Assembly: GCA_012960975.1 (NCBI GenBank)
Contig: DUAE01000028.1
Location: 81,927-117,453 of the forward strand
Length of the DNA: 35,527 bases
Direction of reading: 5' to 3'
DNA from: Candidatus Poseidoniales archaeon
Lineage (GTDB): Archaea; Thermoplasmatota; Poseidoniia; Poseidoniales; Thalassarchaeaceae
The position numbers and the translations under genes were made by a program. Below are positions 23,408 through 32,223 of the stretch, piece by piece (positions within the stretch are counted from its first letter, which is position 1; every line of letters begins with the position of its first letter). Under the pieces are notes generated by a model that was given only the letters and a program-made list of their open reading frames with translations, was not told the DNA's origin and made no database searches.

Positions 23408-24331
23408 ATGGCAGACGAATCAAAAAGTACCAAGTCAACTACATCCCACCTCTATGATGGTAAAACTGTGAGATCATCTGCACCAAGTAGGAAGAAAGCA
23501 GCTGGTAGGATGAAAGGTAATTCTGACATTCCTAAAGATGCGATACCAGAGGTCCATGTTCCATCGGTAATTGAATCATTCTTCGGTGGTCCAATTGTCT
23601 CTAAAACAAAGTTCCTTCCACCTGACAAGATGGTCACATCGCTTCAGATGGGGGCTGCAATGGTTCTGGTTATCCTCAGTGCGGTTACATTCATGGTCAC
23701 ACCGGTTTCAGGCACTGCTTGGTTCTGGTTAACCAATTATTTAGGATTGCCATTTATCGGTGGCATTATTCACCTTGCATTAATTGCGATTGGATTTATT
23801 GGTGGAATGTATGGAATTTTCCAACGAGATCAACGAGCGATTTTGATTTCTTATGTTATTTTGATTATCGTAACTCTTAGATTCGCTGGAAGTAAAGTTG
23901 AGTTTGGTCTCGACTTACTTCCAGATAATGAAATTGCTCAAAAATTATTGTTAATTATCTACGCCCTCTCACTAGTCATGTACATTGAACTTACAAGTGG
24001 AATTATTAGATTCTCAATGCTCGATACTTCGATACGAACAGGAGAAGTCTACGTGATGAATGTCACAAAGATTACTTCTCGCTACCACAGAGCACTCGCA
24101 ATTACTCCTACTATTGCTGGATTTGTCGCACTGATTACCCTTCTAATCAATTTTATTGTACCGTTCATAGTTGGTATTTTCAATGCAGAGTCCGCTGAAA
24201 GATTGAGGGAAAGTGTGGAATTAACTTCAGTTTATGGTGTCGCCCTCGGTACTGCTGTTGTCTTCTTGATAATTGCAGGAGCATTCGGTGCAAATGTCCC
24301 GAAGCGTATCGCACAAATGCGTGAAAAATAA
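23408..24331 (+). CDS. Multi-spanning membrane protein of the MoxR/DUF58 operon, function unknown
   Basis: A 307-residue protein with no family I can name. Seen: a basic, Ser/Lys-rich cytoplasmic N-terminus (1-45), an amphipathic stretch (VIESFFGGPIVSKTKFLPP), then about six hydrophobic segments beginning near residues 80, 115, 140, 175, 225 and 275. The start is certain: GGAGGTGA sits 6 bases before the ATG. It is the last gene of the operon, and its end is 10 bases from the end of the chorismate synthase gene, in convergent orientation. Given its position it may be the membrane partner of the DUF58/MoxR pair. Confidence 0.8.
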   Translation: MADESKSTKSTTSHLYDGKTVRSSAPSRKKAAGRMKGNSDIPKDAIPEVHVPSVIESFFGGPIVSKTKFLPPDKMVTSLQMGAAMVLVILSAVTFMVTPVSGTAWFWLTNYLGLPFIGGIIHLALIAIGFIGGMYGIFQRDQRAILISYVILIIVTLRFAGSKVEFGLDLLPDNEIAQKLLLIIYALSLVMYIELTSGIIRFSMLDTSIRTGEVYVMNVTKITSRYHRALAITPTIAGFVALITLLINFIVPFIVGIFNAESAERLRESVELTSVYGVALGTAVVFLIIAGAFGANVPKRIAQMREK

Positions 24332-24341
24332 TCGATTTATT

Positions 24342-25436
24342 CTATTCGATAAATCCACCCATTAGACCTAGGTCTGCAATAACCAGCAATCCTATTGCCT
24401 CTACTACTGGTACTGCTCTCGGGCCGAGGACTGGATCATGCCTTCCACCTACATTCAGTATCCGCTGCTCACCACTAGGTAGGTGAAGTGTGGTTTGTTC
24501 TTTCGAGAAACTACTGGGGGGCTTGAAATGAACTCGTACTCGAATTGGGGCTGAAGTTGAACGTCCACCAAGTGAGCCATCCGCATCGCCCGATGCAGCA
24601 TTGACTAATGTTGGACCATCACTTCCTTGAATCCAAGGATCATTATTCTCCGAGCCTTTCATGCGAGAAGTCTCGACACCATGAGAGAATTCTACAGCAC
24701 GAGCACCAGGTATTGCCATCAATCCTCGAGCTAGTGCCGGCTCTATACCATCAAACCAAGGCTCGCCAACTCCGATTGGTAAGCCTTCAATTAACAACTC
24801 AACAGATGAACCAATCGAGTCTTGAGACATTCGAATACTTTCGATCATTTCAATCATTTCATCAATTGATTCCCGATCTCTACAATTCAGACGCGTCATT
24901 CCTTCTTCGACCAACTCTGAATTTCTATCTAATTCTATCAAAGGTCTAGCTGAAACATCTCCAACACTCGAAAGATGAGCAGTACATGTCCAGCCAACTG
25001 AATTGAGGAGAGATTTTGCTTGGCTACCTGCGGCAACAATTCCGAAAGTCAATCGAGCAGATTGAGAACCGCCCCCTCGAAGATCACTAACGCCGTCCGA
25101 ACGAATATGTTCAACCATATCGGCATGACCTGGCCGTGGTTGGTCCGGTAAGAAAGAGTAATCTTTCGAACGTACATCGGTGTTTTTTGTCAATAATAAG
25201 ATTGGCCAACCTGTAGCGAGCCCCTCATAAATCCCTGACATGACTTCGCATTCATCGAGTTCGACTCTCGTCGATAGACCTTTTTTCCCAGGTCGGCGAC
25301 GAGAAATAAAATCTGCTAAAATCTCAGAATCAATTTTAGTTCCAACCGGCATTCCCTCAAGAAGAGCACCTACACATTTCCCATGGCTTTCACCGAATAA
25401 AGTCACTCGAAAGCGCTCACCGATACCCATGCCCAT
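24342..25436 (-). CDS. aroC: Chorismate synthase
   Basis: Last step of the shikimate pathway: conversion of EPSP to chorismate using reduced FMN. Seen: LFGESHGKCVG with H18, SRRRPGKKG (46-53), RPGHADM with H104, DLRGGGSQSARLTFGIVAAG (118-137), and C-terminal GGRHDPVLGPRAVPVVEA. H18 and H104 correspond to the two conserved active-site histidines. The GRSSARET block of the common enzyme reads GSQSARLT here, a divergence also seen in some other chorismate synthases. Length 364 is typical. Fourth gene of the aromatic operon; its ATG overlaps the shikimate kinase stop by one base (TGATG). Confidence 0.95.
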   Translation of the reverse strand: MGMGIGERFRVTLFGESHGKCVGALLEGMPVGTKIDSEILADFISRRRPGKKGLSTRVELDECEVMSGIYEGLATGWPILLLTKNTDVRSKDYSFLPDQPRPGHADMVEHIRSDGVSDLRGGGSQSARLTFGIVAAGSQAKSLLNSVGWTCTAHLSSVGDVSARPLIELDRNSELVEEGMTRLNCRDRESIDEMIEMIESIRMSQDSIGSSVELLIEGLPIGVGEPWFDGIEPALARGLMAIPGARAVEFSHGVETSRMKGSENNDPWIQGSDGPTLVNAASGDADGSLGGRSTSAPIRVRVHFKPPSSFSKEQTTLHLPSGEQRILNVGGRHDPVLGPRAVPVVEAIGLLVIADLGLMGGFIE

Positions 25437-26284
25437 CAGATTACCTCTTCAATTTCTTTTTTGGAGAAAAAAGTGGATATTACATTATATCCAGTATCCA
25501 ATAGATGGCTTTCTAGAATTGTTGCATCCTCTTCAAATGCTATTACAGCAATCGCTGGACCTGAACCACTAATTCCTGCTGAGATTGCGCCTGAAGCGAT
25601 TGCTGAATTACAAATTCTCAAGGCTTCATCATCGCCGATAGCAGCGGCAACTGCCATACCATTCGTACTCATAGATGTGAAAATCGAGCCGTTTGCTAAC
25701 GAACTCAAGGCTCGTTCAAACAATAATGATTGTTCGGGAAATTTGTCGAAAGAAACCTCTTTCCTATCCCCACGTAAAATGATTAGAACCGCATGGCCTT
25801 CCTCGATATGGCCGGTAAGTAGCACTGATTTGGAAGCGGGTTGAGTAGGATCTATCAATTTCCAACCAGGAGAGATAGATGCCCAACAATCATCCATAGA
25901 GCCACTAATTGTACATCCTGAATGACGTTGAGCCGCTACCGCAAGATCAACAATTTCAGAATCGCTGAGGCCGGCCCATGTCGCTTCATTGAGAGCAAGC
26001 AAGGCAGCACATGCTAGGGCAGAACTAGATTTCAAACCCTGACCGATAGGAATCGAGCTGGTCACCTTCCAACCAATAGATGGAGGTAAGGGTAGGCCAG
26101 AGTTATTCCAAATAATCACAACGGATTCCAATAAGGAGTGCTTATCAGAATCGATTGGAACAGGTGTCGATGTCAATTTAACAATTGTTTCAAGACCAAT
26201 TCCAGTAGAGCATCCTTGACCTAAACCTATTGCATGTAAAATCGAAATTCCACCGGATGCACGACCTGTACCAAGGATTGTCAT
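25436..26284 (-). CDS. Archaeal shikimate kinase (GHMP kinase family)
   Basis: Phosphorylates shikimate at O3 with ATP. This is the GHMP-fold enzyme of archaea, unrelated to bacterial AroK. Seen: an N-terminal ASGGISILHAIGLGQGCSTG, the GHMP ATP-binding motif IPIGQGLKSSSALACA (about 78-93), and the C-terminal SAGISGSGPAIAVIA. The assignment to shikimate rather than homoserine or mevalonate is supported by the operon: it lies between 3-dehydroquinate synthase II (4-base ATGA overlap) and chorismate synthase (1-base overlap). Length of 282 is typical of the archaeal enzyme. Confidence 0.93.
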   Translation of the reverse strand: MTILGTGRASGGISILHAIGLGQGCSTGIGLETIVKLTSTPVPIDSDKHSLLESVVIIWNNSGLPLPPSIGWKVTSSIPIGQGLKSSSALACAALLALNEATWAGLSDSEIVDLAVAAQRHSGCTISGSMDDCWASISPGWKLIDPTQPASKSVLLTGHIEEGHAVLIILRGDRKEVSFDKFPEQSLLFERALSSLANGSIFTSMSTNGMAVAAAIGDDEALRICNSAIASGAISAGISGSGPAIAVIAFEEDATILESHLLDTGYNVISTFFSKKEIEEVI

Positions 26285-27240
26285 TTTTCGTTCATCTCCC
26301 CAGCCAGAGCAATTCCAACATGACGCATTTGTGAATCATTTCGGATCATTATTTCATCACCAATAGAAATATCAGTAATCGATACCACACTTCCATCCGG
26401 TTGAACCAAACGGACAGTTTCTGCTTGTTGTAAAATTACTTGACCACTCGTGGATTCAGCCTCGAACCTCAATATTAGAAAGGGTCTTCGCTCAATCTTC
26501 AACCGGCCTATGAATGCGCTCCTTCGCTGTCCGGTTGCGGAAATAATAGCCACCTCATCGCCTGAATCCAACTCACTGAGATACTTGGTTGAATCATCAG
26601 CCATCAAACAGTAGGCATGAACCGCTCCTGCTCCTATTCGAAATGGTCTGGTCGGAACAAATTCAGTTGGAATCGTCTCCCCATGGATGAGAGCCATCGC
26701 AGTAGCAGAAGATCCCACGACCATTCCTTCACCAATTGATAACCGTTCTATCAAATCTACACAGACGCGTTCACCAACTCCTCCAGATTCTTTTGCGGTA
26801 ATCTTTGCTGGAACCAAATCTATCGATGATATATTTTCCGATGAGACCTCTAATTTTGCATTAACAAGATTGGCTGCCTCAGTCCATAAATCATCATTCC
26901 CTAGAGGCATAACCAATCCATCCACGCCGTGTTCGAGAGCAAAAGCAGCCCCACCTAAATCGACGATTTCGGTTATCGCAGCAGCGATTCTTGTGCCACT
27001 ACCAGCAGCTGCTGCGACTAAATTCTCTAGTGGAATCATTGTCCAATCCGAACACCTTACTAAAATCCAAGCCACGGAGCCTATCAATGAGCGAGCTTCG
27101 TCTTGACCATGATAGTCATCTAGTTCGATCACGGCAACATCAGGTGCTGAACCTGACCAAATCCTAGAGAAATTATAGTCTGAAAAATCATCGATGTCAA
27201 TATCAGAGTTACTACGAGCAGAATCGACCCAAAGTTCCAA
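26281..27240 (-). CDS. 3-dehydroquinate synthase II (archaeal type)
   Basis: Oxidative deamination and cyclisation of 2-amino-3,7-dideoxy-D-threo-hept-6-ulosonate (ADH) to 3-dehydroquinate with NAD+, replacing the bacterial DAHP/AroB route. Seen: the conserved family blocks SGGVGERVCVDL (about 151-162), VGSSATAMALIHGET, and TRPFRIGAGAVHAYCL, and the N-terminal ELWVDS start. Translation seems to start at TTG: the sequence AGGTGA, whose TGA is the stop of the preceding ADH synthase gene, is placed correctly as ribosome-binding site, and no ATG is available near. The pairing with ADH synthase directly upstream (4-base gap) confirms the pathway. Length 319 is slightly below the approximately 350 common in methanogens. 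Confidence 0.93.
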   Translation of the reverse strand: MELWVDSARSNSDIDIDDFSDYNFSRIWSGSAPDVAVIELDDYHGQDEARSLIGSVAWILVRCSDWTMIPLENLVAAAAGSGTRIAAAITEIVDLGGAAFALEHGVDGLVMPLGNDDLWTEAANLVNAKLEVSSENISSIDLVPAKITAKESGGVGERVCVDLIERLSIGEGMVVGSSATAMALIHGETIPTEFVPTRPFRIGAGAVHAYCLMADDSTKYLSELDSGDEVAIISATGQRRSAFIGRLKIERRPFLILRFEAESTSGQVILQQAETVRLVQPDGSVVSITDISIGDEIMIRNDSQMRHVGIALAGEMNEK

Positions 27241-27244
27241 TAAA

Positions 27245-28042
27245 TCACCTGTCTAATAATTTTGCAGCATCAGCGGCGCTTGCACCGTCGTGAATTATTG
27301 CACTCAAAGCCCGAATATGATTACCAGGCAGGTCTGCACCGAATACCTGTCGTCCCATACAAACACCTGCACCGCCAACAGCCATTACCTGCTCGACGAT
27401 ACCAAGCAAATCTGTGAAAGGAGAGTTACGAGGTCCGCCAGAAATTAACACAGGAATTGGAACTGCTCGACAAACTTCGGCGAACGAATCAGGACCATCA
27501 GTCCAAGGTACTTTGACTACATCACAACCCAATTCCCAGGCAACTCTTGCAGCGTGAGCAACACCATTTGTCGGATCATTTTCATCAATTATTAGATTCG
27601 GCCCACGAGGATAAATCATTCCAAGTGTGGGAATTCCGAGTGGAAGTGCTTCACCGGTTAACATACCCATATCTTCAATCATTTCGGGCTCGTATTCATC
27701 GCCTAGATTTACCTGAGCAGAAACCCCACTCGCGCCGCGCATCAAGCATTCATCTGCAGTGGCGACACGAACTTTCGATTGATTTCGAGAACCACCATGA
27801 GTGGTAGATACAGAAACATGGCAGACGAAATTGCTCCAACCTGTCCGTTCGACATGATGACTCAATGCTCCCTTCTGGAGAACGATCGCATCAGCACCAG
27901 CTTGAATACAAGAATCAACTACGGAATCCATATTTTCCAATCCAGGTTCTGGATAACCTGAAATTCCATGATCCATTGGAATCCAAACACCTTTTCCACC
28001 AGGAAGAATACGCTCCAACCGCTCCACCAATGTCTCCGCCAT
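27245..28042 (-). CDS. ADH synthase (2-amino-3,7-dideoxy-D-threo-hept-6-ulosonate synthase, AroA')
   Basis: First step of the archaeal route to 3-dehydroquinate: a class I aldolase of the FBA/DeoC-LacD type that makes ADH from a deoxysugar phosphate and aspartate semialdehyde. Seen: VWIPMDHGISG (MDHG 23-26), MIYPRG with Y144 at the position of the acid/base tyrosine, VVKVPWTDG with K177 as Schiff-base lysine, and ISGGPRNS binding phosphate. The ATG at 28042 gives the usual 265-residue length. A longer frame from a TTG at 28123 is rejected, since it would add 27 residues and run through a perfect palindrome in the leader. It is the first gene of the four-gene aromatic operon. Confidence 0.94.
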   Translation of the reverse strand: MAETLVERLERILPGGKGVWIPMDHGISGYPEPGLENMDSVVDSCIQAGADAIVLQKGALSHHVERTGWSNFVCHVSVSTTHGGSRNQSKVRVATADECLMRGASGVSAQVNLGDEYEPEMIEDMGMLTGEALPLGIPTLGMIYPRGPNLIIDENDPTNGVAHAARVAWELGCDVVKVPWTDGPDSFAEVCRAVPIPVLISGGPRNSPFTDLLGIVEQVMAVGGAGVCMGRQVFGADLPGNHIRALSAIIHDGASAADAAKLLDR

Positions 28043-28101
28043 GGTGCTGCGCCTACATTTCTTCACTTGAAGGGTATTACTTTGAATTGCAGCCAATTTT
28101 T

Positions 28102-28119
28102 CACTTCCTTTAGGAAGTG
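28102..28119. promoter_or_regulatory. 18-bp dyad in the leader of the aromatic amino acid operon
   Basis: CACTTCCT-TT-AGGAAGTG: two 8-base arms that are exact reverse complements, with a two-base centre. It lies 60 bases before the ADH synthase start codon. A TATA-like TTATATT on the minus strand at about 28159-28166 would put transcription start some 15 bases upstream of the dyad. Both an operator and an RNA hairpin are possible. The regulator is unknown. Confidence 0.55.
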
Positions 28120-28174
28120 TCAATGATAGATTGACTGAATAATAGTAAAAAATTACTGAATATAATTGATTTCG

Positions 28175-28954
28175 TCAAAGATTGAAATCGACGATAAGCG
28201 GTGCATGATCTGAAATGGTCAGACCACCTTCTCGCATCACTTCTGCTGAATTGAAAGATGCTAGAGCTGCATCATTCGCAAGTACATAATCGATGCGCCA
28301 ACCACGGTCTAACGCTCGTGCCTGACCTCGGTTCGACCACCATGTGTAGGGTCCTTTTTGGTCACCAAATTGGATTCGATGAAGGTCGTGCCAACCGCTT
28401 TCTAGAAAGCGGTTGAACCATTCACGCTCATGCGCAAGGAATCCTGAGGTCTTACGATTTCCAGAAGGATTCCAAATGTCATTTTCGGTATGAGCGATAT
28501 TGAGGTCACCAACTAAAATAGCAGGCTCATCGGAATCGAGAAAACGTTGCGCCCAGATCAATAAATCCTCCAACCACTGGTCTTTGTAGGCTTGACGAGC
28601 AGGACCTGATCCACCATTTGGAAGATAGATATTGATGCAATCGAGTGGCCCACATTTTGTATGTAGAACCCTTCCTTCGGAATCGTTTGGATCTAGTCTC
28701 GTTCCAATTCCTTTTCCTTGTTCAGTTAACCCTACTCGAGACCATGTTGCAACGCCAGAATAACCTTTTTTTTCAGCAGGATGCCAGATGCATTCTTGAC
28801 CTGCTGGTAATGACCAATCTTTGGGTAATTGTTCGGGCAAGGCTCGAACTTCTTGCAATAACCAGATATCAGCATCGATGCGTTCAATGAAGTCATCAAG
28901 CCCCTTTCGGATCGCCGCACGAATTCCATTAAGATTCCAAGTCACGATACGCAT
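28175..28954 (-). CDS. xthA: Exodeoxyribonuclease III / AP endonuclease
   Basis: Mg2+-dependent 3'-5' exonuclease and apurinic endonuclease of base-excision repair. Seen: MRIVTWNLNGIRA (N7), LLQEVRA (E35), INIYLPNGG, ILVGDLNIAHTENDIWNP, RIDYVLAND and the terminal SDHAPLIVD. These match every catalytic and metal-binding block of the XthA family. The ATG at 28954 is preferred over a GTG at 28978, because the family starts at MRIVTWN. Length 259 is typical. Its end is 133 bases upstream of the aromatic operon's first codon on the same strand. Confidence 0.96.
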   Translation of the reverse strand: MRIVTWNLNGIRAAIRKGLDDFIERIDADIWLLQEVRALPEQLPKDWSLPAGQECIWHPAEKKGYSGVATWSRVGLTEQGKGIGTRLDPNDSEGRVLHTKCGPLDCINIYLPNGGSGPARQAYKDQWLEDLLIWAQRFLDSDEPAILVGDLNIAHTENDIWNPSGNRKTSGFLAHEREWFNRFLESGWHDLHRIQFGDQKGPYTWWSNRGQARALDRGWRIDYVLANDAALASFNSAEVMREGGLTISDHAPLIVDFNL

Positions 28955-29005
28955 AGAATACCAAATATTCCGTGACACCGATCGTCTTTGAACAATTGGG
29001 ATGTA

Positions 29006-31447
29006 TCAGTTAGAAAATTCTTTGACCTTTTCAACCAAATTCATACGTTTGATTCGATAAGTGCCGATAGGCGTCAGCAACAAAGAAATCACCAAAACAA
29101 TCGCAGTCAATCCCAACGAAATACCTAAGTCAGCATGAATTTCGAAGTAGAACGACCACTGAACCATCTTCGACATCAACCATTTCGTACCAATAATCGA
29201 GAAGATGGTGCCGAGTACTCCTCCTATCAGCCCGATGGCAAAATGTTCGCCTAACATCATACGACTCAGGCGACTGATTGGCGCACCAAGTACTCGAAGT
29301 GTCGCCAACTCAGAATCACGTTCAGACAAATTCATGATTAGCGTATTGAACAAGACGACGAATGCAATGATAATTCCAAGGAATTGAATAGCGATGAAGA
29401 ATCCTTGTTGCTTCTCCATCAAATCTGTGAAAGCATCGAGAATATCCTGCTTTTCGACGATACCGACTGATACTTCTCCCAATCCTTCGCTTGAAACTCC
29501 TTCAGGAATATTCAGGAGAACTGAGGTCGCTTCAAATCCAACAATTTCTGCAAGATCAGAGCGATGGAAATAGACAGTACGGGATATCTCCCCATCAGTA
29601 ATCCCAACAATTTTGATTTCAACATTTTGCGAACCGAAAGAAATTGATTGGACTTCACCAACGCCCCAACCAAGGAAGTGTGCTATTCCATTATCGATGA
29701 GGACTTGTGTTGTTGATTCACCTGCAGTGGGATAACCTCCTTCGGCCAAACTTAGGGTCAGCATCGCATCCTCGCCAGATGTTGCAAATTCATCCAATCC
29801 AATGGTCATTAATTGACGAGAATCTCCCTCTGGATTTGCAGGATAGAGAATATATAATTCGAAATCTACGCCGTTAGATTCAGCCCAATCGATTACTCCA
29901 TCCTCTGCATCGGGAAGAATGAAAGCTTGTGAATTCCAGTTCTGATTATCTTCGAAGCCTTGTACCATCATTTGTTCCATTGACTCCATCATGAAAAGCA
30001 TCGAGCCGAGGATCAGCATCGATAAGCCGACAGCAAAGAAAGTGAAAGCAAGGCGGATTGGCTTACGGGTGCTTGAACGAATTGTCAATCCAATAGTTGT
30101 TGGAAGGCGGGCGGTTAATTTCTGAATCGTGCGCGAGGTTAATCGAACCTCGTTTTGGCCACGGAATACATCAAGCGGATCGAGATTTGCTGCCTGCCAA
30201 GCTGGACGAATACCGGAAAACATCACGATGAGCATAGTAATCAGGATAATCTGAGCAATAGATGAATATGGTACTGAGCCATTGATTACAGGGATTCCAA
30301 TAAGATTCTCATACACAGCTTGCATTCCTGGGGCTCCGAGCGTTAATCCGAGAATTACACCGAATATTGTACCAACCATACCGATCCCGAGTGGCGCTAA
30401 AATGTAACCCGGCATTATAGCAGAGCGAGGAATACCAAGAGTGCGTAGAACTGCAATTTCTTTCGCCTGGGATTGAATGAGTCTTTGTAGACTAAGGAAG
30501 ATTGTGATTCCGGCAACGATTACGATCATCCCTGTAATTACTGGATAGGATTTCATTGCCCCCTCGGCATCAGCACGAAGGAATTCCACTGAACTGATTC
30601 CTGAGCGATCATAGACTATCGCAGTAGAGGAAACACCCTCCATTGTAGTACGAATGCCGACAATTAATTCTACCAATTCAGCGCCCTCGACTTCATCGGT
30701 TGAGAGCAAATCATAATCTGGCGTACCAACCAAATCTATTAGTAGATGGTTTGAAGAACCGGATGAAAAATTTGCAAGCCTTTCAAGACCGGAAGATGAG
30801 AGATAGCCGGTTGTAAAAGTTCCAGCACCTGCAGGGACAAGAGAGCCAGGAACTGCAAAGAACAGATGATTGGAGTGATAGCCGGTTCCAACGATAGTAA
30901 AGTCCATCATTCCATGACCGGCACCTATCGAAATCGTATCACCGATTTTCATTTCCATCCCTTCTGTGACATGAGCATCAAGCACAATCTCATCATCAGC
31001 AGACGCGAGCCTACCTGAACAGCAATCATCTACGGGCATCCATACTCGATCGACATATCCCTCATCGATTCCATGCCAGATTGCAGGGATTAATTTGGTC
31101 ATTCCATCTTCTTCGATCGAGAGCATACCATCGAGAATCAAACGCGATTCGCATTCATTCAACACCAATTCACTCTCTGGCCATTGAGTAGAAATTTGCT
31201 CACAAAAAGAATCCGATTGATTCCCACTCCAAACCGCCCTAGGGTTTTCAACCCAAATGTCGGGGAGATTGACGCCGTCTTCTGAGTCAGCATAAATTTC
31301 ATCGTACATTGTCGTAGCAGTATGGGCGTAATGACCGAAGGCGATTCCTGCGAATACGCCGACCATAATAATCAATAAAACTGCGACAAGACGTATTTTC
31401 GTTCGCCAAAGGCTTCGTGTGAGTCTTTTTGTCAATAGGAGGTACAC
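29006..31447 (-). CDS. ABC transporter permease, FtsX/MacB type (two FtsX domains)
   Basis: An 813-residue permease working with the ATPase directly upstream. Seen: one transmembrane helix at about 18-42, a large extracytoplasmic domain (about 43-300), a first FtsX block with three helices (about 303-430) including KEIAVLRTLGIPRSAIMPG, another helix (about 470-490), a second extracytoplasmic domain, and a second FtsX block at the C-terminus (SELATLRVLGAPISRLSRMM, then helices to near the end). This 4+4 layout is that of LolC/E-like or DUF214 permeases, which move lipoproteins or lipids or signal mechanically, rather than import. Translation starts at GTG with GAGGTGA upstream, overlapping the ATPase stop. 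The substrate is unknown. Confidence 0.92.
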   Translation of the reverse strand: MYLLLTKRLTRSLWRTKIRLVAVLLIIMVGVFAGIAFGHYAHTATTMYDEIYADSEDGVNLPDIWVENPRAVWSGNQSDSFCEQISTQWPESELVLNECESRLILDGMLSIEEDGMTKLIPAIWHGIDEGYVDRVWMPVDDCCSGRLASADDEIVLDAHVTEGMEMKIGDTISIGAGHGMMDFTIVGTGYHSNHLFFAVPGSLVPAGAGTFTTGYLSSSGLERLANFSSGSSNHLLIDLVGTPDYDLLSTDEVEGAELVELIVGIRTTMEGVSSTAIVYDRSGISSVEFLRADAEGAMKSYPVITGMIVIVAGITIFLSLQRLIQSQAKEIAVLRTLGIPRSAIMPGYILAPLGIGMVGTIFGVILGLTLGAPGMQAVYENLIGIPVINGSVPYSSIAQIILITMLIVMFSGIRPAWQAANLDPLDVFRGQNEVRLTSRTIQKLTARLPTTIGLTIRSSTRKPIRLAFTFFAVGLSMLILGSMLFMMESMEQMMVQGFEDNQNWNSQAFILPDAEDGVIDWAESNGVDFELYILYPANPEGDSRQLMTIGLDEFATSGEDAMLTLSLAEGGYPTAGESTTQVLIDNGIAHFLGWGVGEVQSISFGSQNVEIKIVGITDGEISRTVYFHRSDLAEIVGFEATSVLLNIPEGVSSEGLGEVSVGIVEKQDILDAFTDLMEKQQGFFIAIQFLGIIIAFVVLFNTLIMNLSERDSELATLRVLGAPISRLSRMMLGEHFAIGLIGGVLGTIFSIIGTKWLMSKMVQWSFYFEIHADLGISLGLTAIVLVISLLLTPIGTYRIKRMNLVEKVKEFSN

Positions 31448-31456
31448 CGAATCACC

Positions 31457-32137
31457 TCATAAATTATTATCAGCAACAATCCGGCCACTATCGAGTCTTA
31501 TGACTCGGTTTGCATACTTGCTCAGTGACTCATCATGAGAAACCATGACTGTAGTAATATTCTCTGTCTTACAAGCCTCGACGAGGACTTCCATCACCAT
31601 CGCCGATGTAGTTGAATCTAGATTTCCAGTTAACTCATCTCCGAGCAATAACTTCGGGCTTTTTGCTAAACTTCGAGCTATCGCGACACGTTGTTGCTGA
31701 CCGCCGCTTATCTCGGTTGGAAAGCGTTCAATTTCGTCTTCGAGCCCGACCAATAGTAATAATTCACGAGCTCTCTTCTCATCACGACCTCCTGATAATT
31801 CCTGAATTAACAATATGTTTTCGAGCACAGTCAAATCTTGTAATAAATTGAAAAATTGGAAAATATAACCGATATTTTCACGGCGAAAAGTAGTCATTCC
31901 CTCAGTGTTATTTTGTGGAACTTTCTCACCTTCAAAAGTGTAAGTTCCACTTGTTGGGCTATCCAATGCAGCGATGCAATTCAGTAATGTCGTCTTGCCT
32001 GAACCAGACGGGCCAAGAAGAAGAATTCTATCCCCTGCATTAATTTTGAGATCGACACCATCCAAGGCTTTGACAGTTCCAGAAACCATCTCGTAATGCC
32101 GCTCTAAGCCATTTATTTCTAATAATTGAGTCGACAT
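31457..32137 (-). CDS. ABC transporter ATP-binding protein, LolD/MacB type
   Basis: ATPase partner of the FtsX-type permease downstream. Seen: Walker A LLGPSGSGKTTLLNC (from residue 41), Q-loop in YIFQFFNLLQDLTVLEN, the ABC signature ISGGQQQRVAIARSLA (143-158), Walker B LLLGDELTGNLDS (163-175) and the H-loop VMVSHDES. LTVLEN and TGNLD are typical for the LolD/MacB subfamily. The common DEPT is DELT here. The ATG at 32137 is preferred to TTG or ATG codons at 32164 and 32158, because the family begins a few residues before the conserved LEINGLERHY. Length is 226. Confidence 0.95.
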   Translation of the reverse strand: MSTQLLEINGLERHYEMVSGTVKALDGVDLKINAGDRILLLGPSGSGKTTLLNCIAALDSPTSGTYTFEGEKVPQNNTEGMTTFRRENIGYIFQFFNLLQDLTVLENILLIQELSGGRDEKRARELLLLVGLEDEIERFPTEISGGQQQRVAIARSLAKSPKLLLGDELTGNLDSTTSAMVMEVLVEACKTENITTVMVSHDESLSKYANRVIRLDSGRIVADNNL

Positions 32138-32223
32138 ATAGGCTACCCCGCAATACATCCTCAAGACGTTAGGTTTTCAAGTTCATGGATTAAAGGATTG
32201 AGATAATTTACAGGAATGAATGG
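32138..32223. promoter_or_regulatory. Gap before the ABC transporter genes
   Basis: An 86-base gap between the end of the EF-hand membrane protein gene and the ATPase start on the minus strand. It is AT-rich on the side near 32205-32223, where TTAACTAACCA and TAAATTATCTC occur on the minus strand and could include a TATA box. Nothing more specific seen. Confidence 0.25.

Noticed and set aside
28043-28123. TTG-initiated extension of ADH synthase
   Set aside because: The added residues do not match the family and the DNA there is an 18-bp dyad; the ATG at 28042 gives the usual length.
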